From NCBI GenBank assembly GCA_900542575.1, contig UQOE01000001.1, positions 1 to 64,000 of the forward strand: a stretch of 64,000 nt of DNA, given 5' to 3'. Position numbers and translations under genes: made by a program. Shown piece by piece: positions 23,097 to 30,951 of the stretch. Source of the stretch: an uncultured Oscillospiraceae bacterium (GTDB lineage Bacteria > Bacillota > Clostridia > Oscillospirales > Acutalibacteraceae). How positions within the stretch are numbered: the stretch's first letter is position 1; the number at the start of each line of letters is the position of its first letter. The notes under the pieces are model-generated. The model did not search any database and was not told the DNA's origin. It saw nothing but the letters and a program-made list of their open reading frames with translations.

Positions 23097-25115
23097 TCAG
23101 GAGAGAATCACTGGTACCATCTCATGCTGCGGGTTCAGCCGAAAAGCTCCCTCGACGCCCATATTCTGAACACCGACCATATTCCGTTTCCCACTCGGGT
23201 TGACCGGGAACGGATGGGCGCTGTCAAACTGACGGTAAAGAATACGGTCGCAAATTTCCGGGAAGGCCTGGCGAATGCGGCTGTCCAGTTTCTGGAGCAC
23301 TTTCATCTCGTCTTCTGTCTTGCGGATTGGAGAGAGTTCATAGTTGACGATAAAATGAAGGCGTCCCTCATATTTTTCCGTCGTGATTACACTGGTCATG
23401 ATATTGGCGGAATCCTTCTGGGCCTCATCGGCGAGGCGGAACGGAAGAAACGTGCTGCCGTCTTCCATTTCAACTGCGCTGTCTCTGCGATCCTTCATAT
23501 GTATGCAGCCCAGCTTATCAATGAAGCCGTAGACGTCGCAGGAGAGCCAGTCCATCCCCTGCTCATCGGTCAGGACTTTGGAGCGGACCTTTTCAAAATC
23601 TTTGTAGCCTGCCATAGTCGTAGCGGAGTTGGCCACAATGATGCCGTACTCATTATAATTGCACTCATGATAGGTTCCATCCGCATTCTTCCGGAGAACC
23701 GTTGCCTGCGCATACGGAACTGGCATCATACCATAGGGTTTCCCGCGCAGCTGCAGAGCTTTGAGATGTTCATTGGTCTTGTGGAACAGAGAGTAATAGA
23801 TGCCGCCGTGCTCCGTATCGCCGCCGCCGATGCCGATGGTGGTGTGCGGAAGAGAGAACGGACCAACCAGGGAGACTGCACTGCCAGCCTTTCCGTGTTT
23901 GAACATGGCATTGATGAATTTTTCCTCACCGGGCTGCAGAGCCTCGCCGACAGCCATTCCAACCAGCAGGAAGTCCAGCAGACGCGGTTTGTCATTACCG
24001 TCATGGTATCTGCGATCTACTACATATTCCCTTGCAGCCTGCAGCCAGAAGCATGTGGTTGCGAGCACAAAGTTCGGCTTGTTTAAAAAGACCAGATCGA
24101 GGAAGAGCTCCCGGGCATACTCCGGCTCAAAAGCCACAGACCATTGCTGGAACATGGCATCCGAGATCGTGGTGATGAGGTTTGTGTCGGTATCCGTGTG
24201 CAGATGCGCCATGGAGCGAAGACCCGGCTCCGGCGGGTTGCCGCAGAGTTCCGGGAAATGGAACACGCCGACCGTGATCAAACTGCGGTTGCGATGGATT
24301 TCCCGTTTTGGGAAACCGATGCGGGTGGATCCGCTGGTATAGGTGATGAGAAATTCCGTGTCGAGGTCGTTGTCATCGACGATTCCCCCCTGATAGGACT
24401 GGCCACCCTCGAGGAACTGCGAGAAAGTAATCAAGTCCGGATTCTGTGCTGCCATGACAGCCGCTTTATTTTCATAATGGTAAAACCGGTCCAGATGTGC
24501 TTCATAGCCCTCGCAGTTTTCCGGATGCTCCGGAAGAGAATCGGCAAGTGAGATAATGACCTTCGTCTTGATGTCAGCCTGCTCAATCTTTTTCAGGATA
24601 CGCTCTGCCTCGTCATCGGTTGCAAACATTATTTTGTCGGAGCAGCCGTTCAGGATGATATCGATAAAATCGGGGTTGTAATGAGAACCGAAGAAGTTCA
24701 GTTTTGCGCCGATATGGCTGGCAGCCAGCATCAGGTACAGAACTTCCGGGACATTGGACATGCAGCAGGCAATTTCATCACCTTTTTCAACGCCGGCGGC
24801 AAGCATGGCACGTGCAGCCTGATCTGCTTTATCAAACATCTCATAGCCGCTGATGACATTCCCGCGGTAGAAAATGGCTTCTTTTCCCTGCAGATTCTTC
24901 TCCTCGCGGAATTTTCTGACTGCCCGGTACCAGGAACAGTTGTATTCTTTTTCAATAAATGCAAGACCTTTCAGGCCATTGCGGCCCCATTTGGTCTCAA
25001 AAATTCGGTTCGATGGTTTGCCTTTCCGGGACGCGAATGCCTCGCGCATCTGTTCAACGTGATAGACATTCAGACGCTGCGTTCCCTCATTCATGAGGGT
25101 GAAAATTTTTTCCAT
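23097..25115 (-). CDS. AMP-dependent synthetase/ligase family protein
   Basis: This is a 672-residue member of the ANL adenylating superfamily, which activates carboxylates as acyl-AMP, usually on the way to acyl-CoA. The P-loop-like core reads LITYTSGSTRIGFPKREIH, so the usual Gly after TSGST is Arg and the Lys of PKG is followed by Arg. Later VYGFIDKLGCIHMKDRRDSA contains the GxxxxxDxxGxxxxxGRxxD-type region in altered form (KDRRD for GRxxD). These departures leave catalytic competence uncertain. The start at 25115 is fixed by AAAGGAG upstream. The gene stands alone behind an unusual structured leader. The substrate is unknown. Confidence 0.8.
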   Translation of the reverse strand: MEKIFTLMNEGTQRLNVYHVEQMREAFASRKGKPSNRIFETKWGRNGLKGLAFIEKEYNCSWYRAVRKFREEKNLQGKEAIFYRGNVISGYEMFDKADQAARAMLAAGVEKGDEIACCMSNVPEVLYLMLAASHIGAKLNFFGSHYNPDFIDIILNGCSDKIMFATDDEAERILKKIEQADIKTKVIISLADSLPEHPENCEGYEAHLDRFYHYENKAAVMAAQNPDLITFSQFLEGGQSYQGGIVDDNDLDTEFLITYTSGSTRIGFPKREIHRNRSLITVGVFHFPELCGNPPEPGLRSMAHLHTDTDTNLITTISDAMFQQWSVAFEPEYARELFLDLVFLNKPNFVLATTCFWLQAAREYVVDRRYHDGNDKPRLLDFLLVGMAVGEALQPGEEKFINAMFKHGKAGSAVSLVGPFSLPHTTIGIGGGDTEHGGIYYSLFHKTNEHLKALQLRGKPYGMMPVPYAQATVLRKNADGTYHECNYNEYGIIVANSATTMAGYKDFEKVRSKVLTDEQGMDWLSCDVYGFIDKLGCIHMKDRRDSAVEMEDGSTFLPFRLADEAQKDSANIMTSVITTEKYEGRLHFIVNYELSPIRKTEDEMKVLQKLDSRIRQAFPEICDRILYRQFDSAHPFPVNPSGKRNMVGVQNMGVEGAFRLNPQHEMVPVILS

Positions 25116-25186
25116 TTTGGTCTCCTTTCCAAAACTCCAAACAAAAAGATAAAAATGGAAGTCAAATGAATCAGATATTTTGTGCA

Positions 25187-25209
25187 ACATGTTAGCGGTA
25201 CTAACATGT
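25187..25209. repeat. Perfect 9-bp inverted repeat upstream of the ligase gene
   Basis: ACATGTTAG-cggta-CTAACATGT is a dyad with a 5-base spacer, 72 bases before the ligase start. It could be a repressor operator or an RNA hairpin in the leader. Confidence 0.6.
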
Positions 25210-25210
25210 A

Positions 25211-25282
25211 AGAGCGAAAGAAAATGGTAAAAACGCCTGTACCCACGGGGATACCAGGCTGCAGGAATCTCGTTTTCGCTCT
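25211..25282 (-). promoter_or_regulatory. Candidate structured leader of the ligase gene
   Basis: Outer arms agagcgaaa (25211-25219) and tttcgctct (25274-25282) pair perfectly and enclose an inner hairpin. On the minus strand this is GCCTGGTATCCCC-gt-GGGTACAGGC followed by GTTTTTA, which looks like an intrinsic terminator. The nested arrangement suggests an attenuator or riboregulator. It matches no riboswitch class I recognise. Confidence 0.4.
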
Positions 25283-25393
25283 ATGATGGTCCAACTTTAT
25301 CCCAATTTTCTTAAAATAATCTAAAAGAAGCGAAAAAACACACAAAGTTGAACAATATATCCAATAAATGTCCTGCAAGATCACAGAGCAGCA

Positions 25394-25640
25394 GAAAAAA
25401 AGAGCGTGCCGAAGCATTTTTGCCTGCGGCACGCCCTTCTGTCTGCCTGAAGAGTGTCCAAAACCAAGGATCGGTCCGCACATCGGATCTTCAGCGGGGT
25501 TGTTGACAAGGTGTTGGGCTTGTTGAGAAACCGCTTTCCCGATGGGGGTTCCCGTCCGCAGATCCTGCCTGGGAACTTAAGGTGAGGCAGGTCGTACGAA
25601 ATCATCCAAAAGTCTTTGTATATGGATCTATTTCCTTAAT
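25394..25640 (-). ncRNA. Candidate structured non-coding RNA (family unidentified)
   Basis: The minus strand ends in a strong intrinsic terminator: arms gcgtgccg (25404-25411) and cggcacgc (25427-25434) with a T tract at 25394-25402. No credible coding sequence precedes it. Upstream is a 7-bp stem (25564-25570 with 25585-25591) whose loop contains GUUCCC, complementary to GGGAAC at 25548-25553, an apparent pseudoknot. A further stem pairs AUCCA with UGGAU near 25601-25630. It is not tmRNA, RNase P RNA or SRP RNA by motif. 6S RNA or the clostridial raiA-type RNA are possibilities that I cannot confirm. Boundaries are approximate. Confidence 0.5.
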
Positions 25641-25767
25641 AATATCGAGAGCTCAGTTTCGAAGGGGCTTCAACAAACTGAATCGGTCCTGTTCTGATAT
25701 TCACTTTTCAGGCCCATCAAACTGCGAAAAGCAGCTGAAGGCAAATTTGTAACTCCGTCTCCACGAA

Positions 25768-25920
25768 ATGCATGTATTTTCTACAAAACAACAATTTTGT
25801 ATCATTGATTGCGATCTACATCTTGTAGAGACAAGTGGTCAACAAGCAGCGTATCTTGAAGACTGTAATAATCATACAGGAAAATGCATCGGAATGCTAT
25901 TGGATAAGTTGCTAAAATGA
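25768..25920 (+). CDS. Possible small ORF (50 aa), function unknown
   Basis: On the plus strand an open frame runs from ATG at 25768 to TGA at 25918-25920. It reads MHVFSTKQQFCIIDCDLHLV and continues ETSGQQAAYLEDCNNHTGKC before a Leu/Lys-rich end. The composition looks protein-like, but there is no ribosome binding site and the surroundings are AT-rich. It may be a gene relic or chance. A plus-strand terminator at 26137-26176 has no other gene to serve. Confidence 0.2.
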   Translation: MHVFSTKQQFCIIDCDLHLVETSGQQAAYLEDCNNHTGKCIGMLLDKLLK

Positions 25921-26001
25921 TACAAAAGAAGTTGTGCAAATTCCATATATTTCCTATGTTGTAGCGATTTGCTGATTTTATTGATACAAAATTGTTGTTT
26001 T
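25785..26001. repeat. 217-bp element bounded by 20-bp perfect inverted repeats
   Basis: AAAACAACAATTTTGTATCA at 25785-25804 and its exact reverse complement at 25982-26001 enclose 177 bases of AT-rich sequence. A third partial copy, ATGATACAAAA, lies at 25917-25927. This could be a miniature mobile element, a long-range RNA stem or paired operator sites. No target-site duplication is obvious. Confidence 0.6.
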
Positions 26002-26136
26002 GCTGTACATTTTGCACGAAAAATTTCATGTTTCCAGTCCATATACGAAACATCATTTCGCAGCAAATGCTCTTTCCTGCAGGAATTCCGATGCCTGCTG
26101 CAACAACTTATTAAAATTGTCTTATCTTAACTGACC

Positions 26137-26176
26137 GAACGGCGACCCGCTCAGAGAGCAGATCGCCGTTCTTTTT
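26137..26176 (+). terminator. Orphan plus-strand terminator
   Basis: The hairpin gaacggcga-CCC-gctc-aga-gagc-aga-tcgccgttc is followed by five T on the plus strand only. The neighbouring FAD gene is on the other strand, so the terminated transcript must come from the apparently non-coding region at about 25650-26130. Confidence 0.7.
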
Positions 26177-26202
26177 ATACGATTCACTTTTTATTCACTA
26201 AA

Positions 26203-27561
26203 TTAGAAAAAGCGCTCTACCAGTTCACGGGAGTACTCAGCGGTCTCATCCATGTCACCGAACGACATGATTTCGCCGGCGTAATAGGTCCCCTTCTGGC
26301 CCTGCATTGCCTCAACTTTGTCATACCAGCCTGCCTGGTAGTCCTCTGTAAATATATGTGGAAAATAGTACCAGTCTTTTTCTTTGATTACTTTCTTCAC
26401 GGGTGCCTTCATGACGGGAAGCTCCTCAAGAACCGTCTCTTTGCAGACGTCGTAGGGAACCTCCGGCTGATTTCGATGGTTTCGGAGCGTATAGGTGACG
26501 ATTGGCTGATTGACATCGTCCAGCCAGCGGCGGTAGTAGAGCATCAGATGGCCGACGCGGTCAGGCTCCATATTACGGAGAATAAACGCACCTTTTTCCG
26601 GGCAGGCATCCTCCTGCGGAAGCACCGCAAGAATGGAATACTTCTCGTAGGAAATCCGGCTGAACAGATCCTTTTCCTCTTCCGTAGCATCAAAGTAGTC
26701 CGGCATAGACTGCAGAGGTGCCGTGATAATAATCTTGTCAAAAATACGGACGGTATCGTTCACGTTGACATAGATTTTGCCATTTCGTCTCTCTACACTG
26801 CGGATGACCTGGCTGCAGAGCGCCGGATGGGCGAGGCAGGCGTTGAGCCGTTCCCAGATGGACTGCGTGCCGTCTTTCCAGGTCCAGAGCTTGTTGCGCA
26901 TGAAATAAGAGTTCGTAGCGAAATCCAGGTACTTCAGGACATAGGCCGCCGGAATTTCATCAAAATAACCGTAGCCGAACGAGGTGTGCGGGGCAATCCA
27001 AAGACGCTGGACCTCGGGGACCCCGTTCTTCTCACAGAACTCTTTGAACGGGAGCGCAAGATCTTTGAGATTTTCGTTCTCACCGCTGACGTGTTTCCGC
27101 TCTTTTGTGCACATACAGCCGTCGTACTTTCCCTGGGCTACGCCGCGGTGTCCGTTGAGGTCATAACCTTTATATTTAGTTTCCAGAAGAATCAGGAAAT
27201 TTCGGAGCTGTTTCCGCATTGCATTCAGCGAAGCCTCTTTCTTCGGGTCATCTCCGGCATCCATGGGATTTTCCTCGTTGCCGTCCAGTGTCCGATAGAC
27301 AGCCTGCAGAGAAGGACCGTCATGGGTAAATCCGCAGAATTCCTCCACATCCTGAACCGCGTAATAGGTCGGCACTCCCATAATAGCGCCCATCTCATAC
27401 CGCTTCCCATGGTAGGTCGGGGAATGGCATTTGCCTCCGACATGGTCGCTGCGTTCCAGAATGGTATAGTTCTGATATCCTTTCTGCTGCAGATACATTG
27501 CGGCGGAAAGACCTGCAGGCCCTGCGCCGATAATACAGATTTTTTCGTTTACGTCAGCCAT
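26203..27561 (-). CDS. FAD-dependent oxidoreductase (amine oxidase-like)
   Basis: The 452-residue protein starts with an ADP-binding Rossmann motif ICIIGAGPAGLSAAMYLQQK at about residues 8-27, then ILERSDHVGGKCHSP, the second dinucleotide-contact region of flavin amine oxidases and phytoene-desaturase-like enzymes. Near the C-terminus, YYAGEIMSFGDMDETAEYSR is the expected FAD-binding close. No membrane segment or signal is seen. It lies 38 bases after the ComEC-like gene. The substrate cannot be read; amine, carotenoid-like or fatty-acid substrates are all possible. Confidence 0.85.
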   Translation of the reverse strand: MADVNEKICIIGAGPAGLSAAMYLQQKGYQNYTILERSDHVGGKCHSPTYHGKRYEMGAIMGVPTYYAVQDVEEFCGFTHDGPSLQAVYRTLDGNEENPMDAGDDPKKEASLNAMRKQLRNFLILLETKYKGYDLNGHRGVAQGKYDGCMCTKERKHVSGENENLKDLALPFKEFCEKNGVPEVQRLWIAPHTSFGYGYFDEIPAAYVLKYLDFATNSYFMRNKLWTWKDGTQSIWERLNACLAHPALCSQVIRSVERRNGKIYVNVNDTVRIFDKIIITAPLQSMPDYFDATEEEKDLFSRISYEKYSILAVLPQEDACPEKGAFILRNMEPDRVGHLMLYYRRWLDDVNQPIVTYTLRNHRNQPEVPYDVCKETVLEELPVMKAPVKKVIKEKDWYYFPHIFTEDYQAGWYDKVEAMQGQKGTYYAGEIMSFGDMDETAEYSRELVERFF

Positions 27562-27598
27562 GCGACAGACATCCTTTCCATATCAATATCCATTTTTA

Positions 27599-28600
27599 CT
27601 ATACCATAGATTGCCGTCCGACCCCATCTGTTTCGATAAAGATTTTTTTCCCATCGGATGCCATCTGCACCGTACCCTGGCGGTCCGTACGAAAAACACC
27701 TGCACGGCACAGTCTCAGATTCCGCAGCGTTGCAGCATGGGGATGCCCGAAAGCATTGCCCTTTCCGCAGGAAATGACCGCATACCTCGGATGAACGGCG
27801 CGGAGAAACGGAAGACTGGAGGAAGTGCGGGAACCATGATGTCCGCATTTGAGAATATCTGCCCGCAGACAGACTCTCTGCCGAAGCAGCGAAAACTCCT
27901 CTCCCCGTTCGGCATCGCCGGTCAGAAGCACTGCAATTTTCCCGTAGGTTATCCGAAGAACCACAGAACAATTATTCAGATTTTCAAAGGAGCTGCCCAG
28001 GGGTCCCAGGACCTGGATGTTCGCCCTGCCCAGAGAGAGGCACTCCCCTGCCCGAATTTTCCTCCTGTGCAGTCCGGCCGCCTCTTTCCACGCGCGGTCC
28101 GCTGCCGGATCCTCCAAAGCGCTTTCCGGAACCGGTGCATAACAGACCGATTCCGCCGGAACTTCTCTCAGGATGCCCGGAAGTGCACCCATATGGTCTT
28201 CGTGCGGATGCGTCACGATTACGGCGTCCAGCCGACTGCATCCGTTTCGTCGAAGCGCCTGGATTACCGCCTGTTCCTGACCGGCTGAGCCGCTGTCCAC
28301 CAGCAGGAAATGGCCGTCTGCCCGGACAAGCGTGCTGTCCCCCTGTCCGACATTGAGAAAGGATACGGCAAACGGAAGCCCGTCCAGTTTTGAGGAACCG
28401 CCATAGAGCCCAAATCGGCGGTAAAGTTCGTCCCATCCCGGCACCCTGGGATATCGGGATGGAGCATAGGTAAACACAGCCGAAAGAATCAGTGCCGCCA
28501 CCAGCAGCGGAATACCGGCTTTTTCCCAGAGAGGAAGCCGTTTCAGACGGGAGCCTTTTTTCTTCCCGCCAAGTTTTTCATAGAGGGACTCTCGCCGCAT
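27599..28600 (-). CDS. ComEC/Rec2-like metallo-beta-lactamase-fold hydrolase, membrane-anchored
   Basis: The 333-residue protein has a Lys/Arg-rich start, one membrane segment at about residues 25-43, then a metallo-beta-lactamase domain. The domain shows FLNVGQGDSTLVRADG, the metal motif THPHEDHMGAL, LLTGDAE and the KCGHHGSRTSSS motif typical of ComEC C-terminal domains. The multi-spanning ComEC channel is absent, so this is not a DNA-uptake channel on its own. An extracytoplasmic hydrolase, perhaps a nuclease or phosphodiesterase, is likely. The ATG at 28600 has GGAGG seven bases before it. Confidence 0.85.
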   Translation of the reverse strand: MRRESLYEKLGGKKKGSRLKRLPLWEKAGIPLLVAALILSAVFTYAPSRYPRVPGWDELYRRFGLYGGSSKLDGLPFAVSFLNVGQGDSTLVRADGHFLLVDSGSAGQEQAVIQALRRNGCSRLDAVIVTHPHEDHMGALPGILREVPAESVCYAPVPESALEDPAADRAWKEAAGLHRRKIRAGECLSLGRANIQVLGPLGSSFENLNNCSVVLRITYGKIAVLLTGDAERGEEFSLLRQRVCLRADILKCGHHGSRTSSSLPFLRAVHPRYAVISCGKGNAFGHPHAATLRNLRLCRAGVFRTDRQGTVQMASDGKKIFIETDGVGRQSMV

Positions 28601-28685
28601 AAAAAGCGCCTCCTTTTCCGCCATTGTAGCAGGAAAGAAGGCGCACGGAGCAGCCGTTGGATCAAGCGGCGGTTCCAGGGGAATG

Positions 28686-28716
28686 AAAACAGCCGGTCAT
28701 TCGCATGACCGGCTGT
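28686..28716 (-). terminator. Hairpin terminator after the ornithine cyclodeaminase-family gene
   Basis: Perfect arms acagccggtcat / atgaccggctgt around a 4-base loop, followed by TTTC on the minus strand, begin 12 bases beyond the stop codon at 28729. The T tract is short. Confidence 0.65.
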
Positions 28717-28728
28717 AATAGCAGCGGT

Positions 28729-29868
28729 TTAGTAAAGATACGGGGTATCCCAGAGGTTGAGAACCTGGCCGATATTTTTCTCCCGGGCAACTTCCAGAAT
28801 GTGTTTGCCCCAGGTAACGTCTTCGACCGGCATGCCGCCGATGGAATAGATGATCTTCTGATCCGGGCTCTCGCGGCCCGGCTTTTTGCCGTTGAGGATG
28901 GCACCGAGGTCATCGATCTGGCTCTTGTCGAGCTTGCCGTCATGGACCATGTCCATAAATTTGCATCCGGGAATGTAGATGGACTTGTAGGACGGATAGC
29001 CGTACTCCTCGAACCAGGCCTCATAGAGTTTGATGTTGTCGACCACCAGTTTGGCACGCTTGGCGAGGAAATCATCGTCAAAGTTGGCGCAGCCGGGAAC
29101 GGTAATCAGAGCTCCGGGCTTAATCCAGTCCTCTTCTACGAACGGGTACTCGCTGATGATGCCCTTCATATTGGTCGAGGTTGCAAAATTGACGATATCG
29201 GAGTCGCGGACACATTCCTCAAGCGTATCGCATACAATGATGTTCTTGAACTGTGGATAGTGAGCTTTGACGTATGCAATAAAACGGTCGATGGAAGCCT
29301 GTCCACGGCCTTTGATCTTCAGGGTGTCCAGGGTCGGACGAAGCTGACCGAAGCAGCCGACGGTAATCGTGTTAATAAATCCTGGTCCGACGATGCCGAG
29401 AACTTTTGCATCCTCTTTGGCGAGATTCTTGACGCCGACACCCGGGATGGAAGCCGTACGTTCTGCAGACAGCAGGTTTGCAGACATCAGAGCAAGCGGT
29501 GCACCGGTTCTTTTATCGTTGAGCATCAGCATAAGAATGGAGCGCGGAAGACCCTCTTTTCGGTTTTCCACGTTGGAACCATACCATTTGACGCCTGCCA
29601 TATCGACATCGCCGCCGACATAGGCCGGCATAGCCATGAAGCGGCGTTCCGGCGCGTTCTTCGGCATTTCCGGGAATTCCGGTTCATCCGGGAATGTAAT
29701 CATGGCGCCATGGGAGTTTCCGTTGTCGCCTGCCATGCGATAGCGTCCCTCATCCAGCAGTTTCAACAGGTTTTCCATGGCATCGGTACAGGCAATGCCG
29801 TCCAGGACACCGGCCTTGATCATGTCTGCCTCATTCAGATAACGGAACTCCACTTTTGGATAAGCCAT
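28729..29868 (-). CDS. Ornithine cyclodeaminase/mu-crystallin family protein
   Basis: The 379-residue protein has the NAD-binding fold of this family: VLGIVGPGFINTITVGCFGQ is the dinucleotide loop, and SDIVNFATST is the matching strand. The N-terminal EFRYLNEADMIKAGVLDGIA region and the middle LMLMLNDKRTGAPLALMSAN also fit. Members deaminate ornithine or reduce cyclic ketimines and related imines; the precise substrate is unclear. It precedes no other gene on its strand and follows a RidA gene, which removes reactive imines, so an amino acid or imine pathway is likely. AAAGGAG precedes the start. Confidence 0.85.
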   Translation of the reverse strand: MAYPKVEFRYLNEADMIKAGVLDGIACTDAMENLLKLLDEGRYRMAGDNGNSHGAMITFPDEPEFPEMPKNAPERRFMAMPAYVGGDVDMAGVKWYGSNVENRKEGLPRSILMLMLNDKRTGAPLALMSANLLSAERTASIPGVGVKNLAKEDAKVLGIVGPGFINTITVGCFGQLRPTLDTLKIKGRGQASIDRFIAYVKAHYPQFKNIIVCDTLEECVRDSDIVNFATSTNMKGIISEYPFVEEDWIKPGALITVPGCANFDDDFLAKRAKLVVDNIKLYEAWFEEYGYPSYKSIYIPGCKFMDMVHDGKLDKSQIDDLGAILNGKKPGRESPDQKIIYSIGGMPVEDVTWGKHILEVAREKNIGQVLNLWDTPYLY

Positions 29869-29892
29869 TTTTCGAATACTCCTTTATTTCCT

Positions 29893-30288
29893 TCATTTAT
29901 TTCCGCCCAAATAGGCGGTCATTTTGATTTCCATCAGCTGTGTGGGCCGATTCAGATGGTCGATGGTAATCTCCGTGCAGAGCGGCCGAACATCGTGGAA
30001 GATGGCGGTATAGGCTCTGCCGACCTCTGAGGCATCGGCTGCCGGCGTCAGGAATATATCAACTGAGATAACGTCTTCGGGAGAAGCGCCTGCCTGCTCC
30101 AGGAGTTTTACCTGTTTCTGGAAAATATAGTCTGCCTGGGCGTAGGAGTCGTTTTCACCAAAAACACTGCCGTCCGGCAGAACCGAGGTGGTTCCGCCGA
30201 TCAGGACAAAAGGCCCTGCTTTTACCATACGGGAATAGCCGACTTTTTCTTCCAGCGGCGCGCCCGAGGAATAGCGTTGTACAGCCAT
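29893..30288 (-). CDS. RidA family (YjgF/UK114) enamine/imine deaminase-like protein
   Basis: The 131-residue protein is a member of the RidA superfamily; the core motif around VDIFLTPAADASEVGRAYTA and the C-terminal RPTQLMEIKMTAYLGG are recognisable. Canonical RidA ends with the catalytic Arg in RVEIEAIA-type sequence. Here the corresponding position reads MEIKMTAY, so it belongs to a non-RidA subfamily (Rid1-7) without confirmed deaminase activity. It is 24 bases from the ornithine cyclodeaminase-family gene and 12 from the kinase-like gene. Confidence 0.85.
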   Translation of the reverse strand: MAVQRYSSGAPLEEKVGYSRMVKAGPFVLIGGTTSVLPDGSVFGENDSYAQADYIFQKQVKLLEQAGASPEDVISVDIFLTPAADASEVGRAYTAIFHDVRPLCTEITIDHLNRPTQLMEIKMTAYLGGNK

Positions 30289-30300
30289 GCAGCACCTCTG

Positions 30301-30921
30301 TTATTTGCCGAATCGATGTTCTGCCATGTTGCAGATCATATCTGTGACGTAGTCTTTACTGAAATTATCCGTGTTGATGATGACGTCCCGATACATCGGT
30401 GAACTGAATTTCTGTTTGGTGACCGTTTCATAGAAGTTCTCTCTGGCCTTGTCAATGGTGCGGATATTATCCCGCGCCGCGGCAGCGGTCAGGCCGAGTT
30501 CCTCGGTTGCATTCTTATATCGTTTCTCGTAAGATCCGACAATGTGAATGCGGAGCAGCTCTTCTTTGCCTTCCATAGAGAGAATATAGTCAGCTGCACG
30601 TCCGACGATGACGGCGTCCTCGGTCTCGGCAATCTCTTTAATGAGATCCTCCTGAACGGCGAACAGCTCCATGGCTTTGTGGCGATCTCCCATTCCAAAT
30701 GGGAATGCCATGCCGACGTACTGGCCGCCTTTCATGTTGGTATGAATGACGGTCTGATCATCATAGGCTTCCAGCTCGGTCACACTCTTATTGAGTTTTT
30801 TGGCTGCCATTTCAATGAGCTGCGGGTCATAAAACTTGAAATTCAGCCGCTCAGCGACTTCTTTTGCAATTGGTCTGCCAAGGGAGCCGAATTCTCGGCT
30901 GATGGTAATAATTTTTCCCAT
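30301..30921 (-). CDS. Cytidylate kinase-like family protein
   Basis: The 206-residue protein has the cytidylate-kinase-like fold: the P-loop region ITISREFGSLGRPIAKEVAE, the LIEMAAKKLNKS helix and VIVGRAADYIL. Standard members carry REYGSGGR; here GSLGR replaces GSGGR. This family, common in Clostridia, is not the essential Cmk and has no established substrate. The ATG at 30921 has GGAGG nine bases upstream. It lies between an APC permease and a RidA gene. Confidence 0.85.
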   Translation of the reverse strand: MGKIITISREFGSLGRPIAKEVAERLNFKFYDPQLIEMAAKKLNKSVTELEAYDDQTVIHTNMKGGQYVGMAFPFGMGDRHKAMELFAVQEDLIKEIAETEDAVIVGRAADYILSMEGKEELLRIHIVGSYEKRYKNATEELGLTAAAARDNIRTIDKARENFYETVTKQKFSSPMYRDVIINTDNFSKDYVTDMICNMAEHRFGK

Positions 30922-30951
30922 TATCAACTACCTCCAATTATTCGTTATCAT

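Noticed and set aside
25091..25605. Short frames of 74 and 130 residues in the non-coding gap
   Set aside because: They run through terminators and hairpins, lack ribosome binding sites and have no recognisable domains. The structured-RNA reading explains the region better.
25394..25640. tmRNA, RNase P RNA or SRP RNA as identity of the ncRNA candidate
   Set aside because: The conserved motifs of these RNAs (the tRNA-like ends of tmRNA, GAGGAAAGTCC of RNase P and the GGAAGGAAGCAG region of SRP RNA) are not present.
28705..30030. A 441-residue open frame antisense to the ornithine cyclodeaminase-family gene
   Set aside because: Same codon-shadow effect. The minus-strand gene has a ribosome binding site and a recognisable NAD-binding fold.
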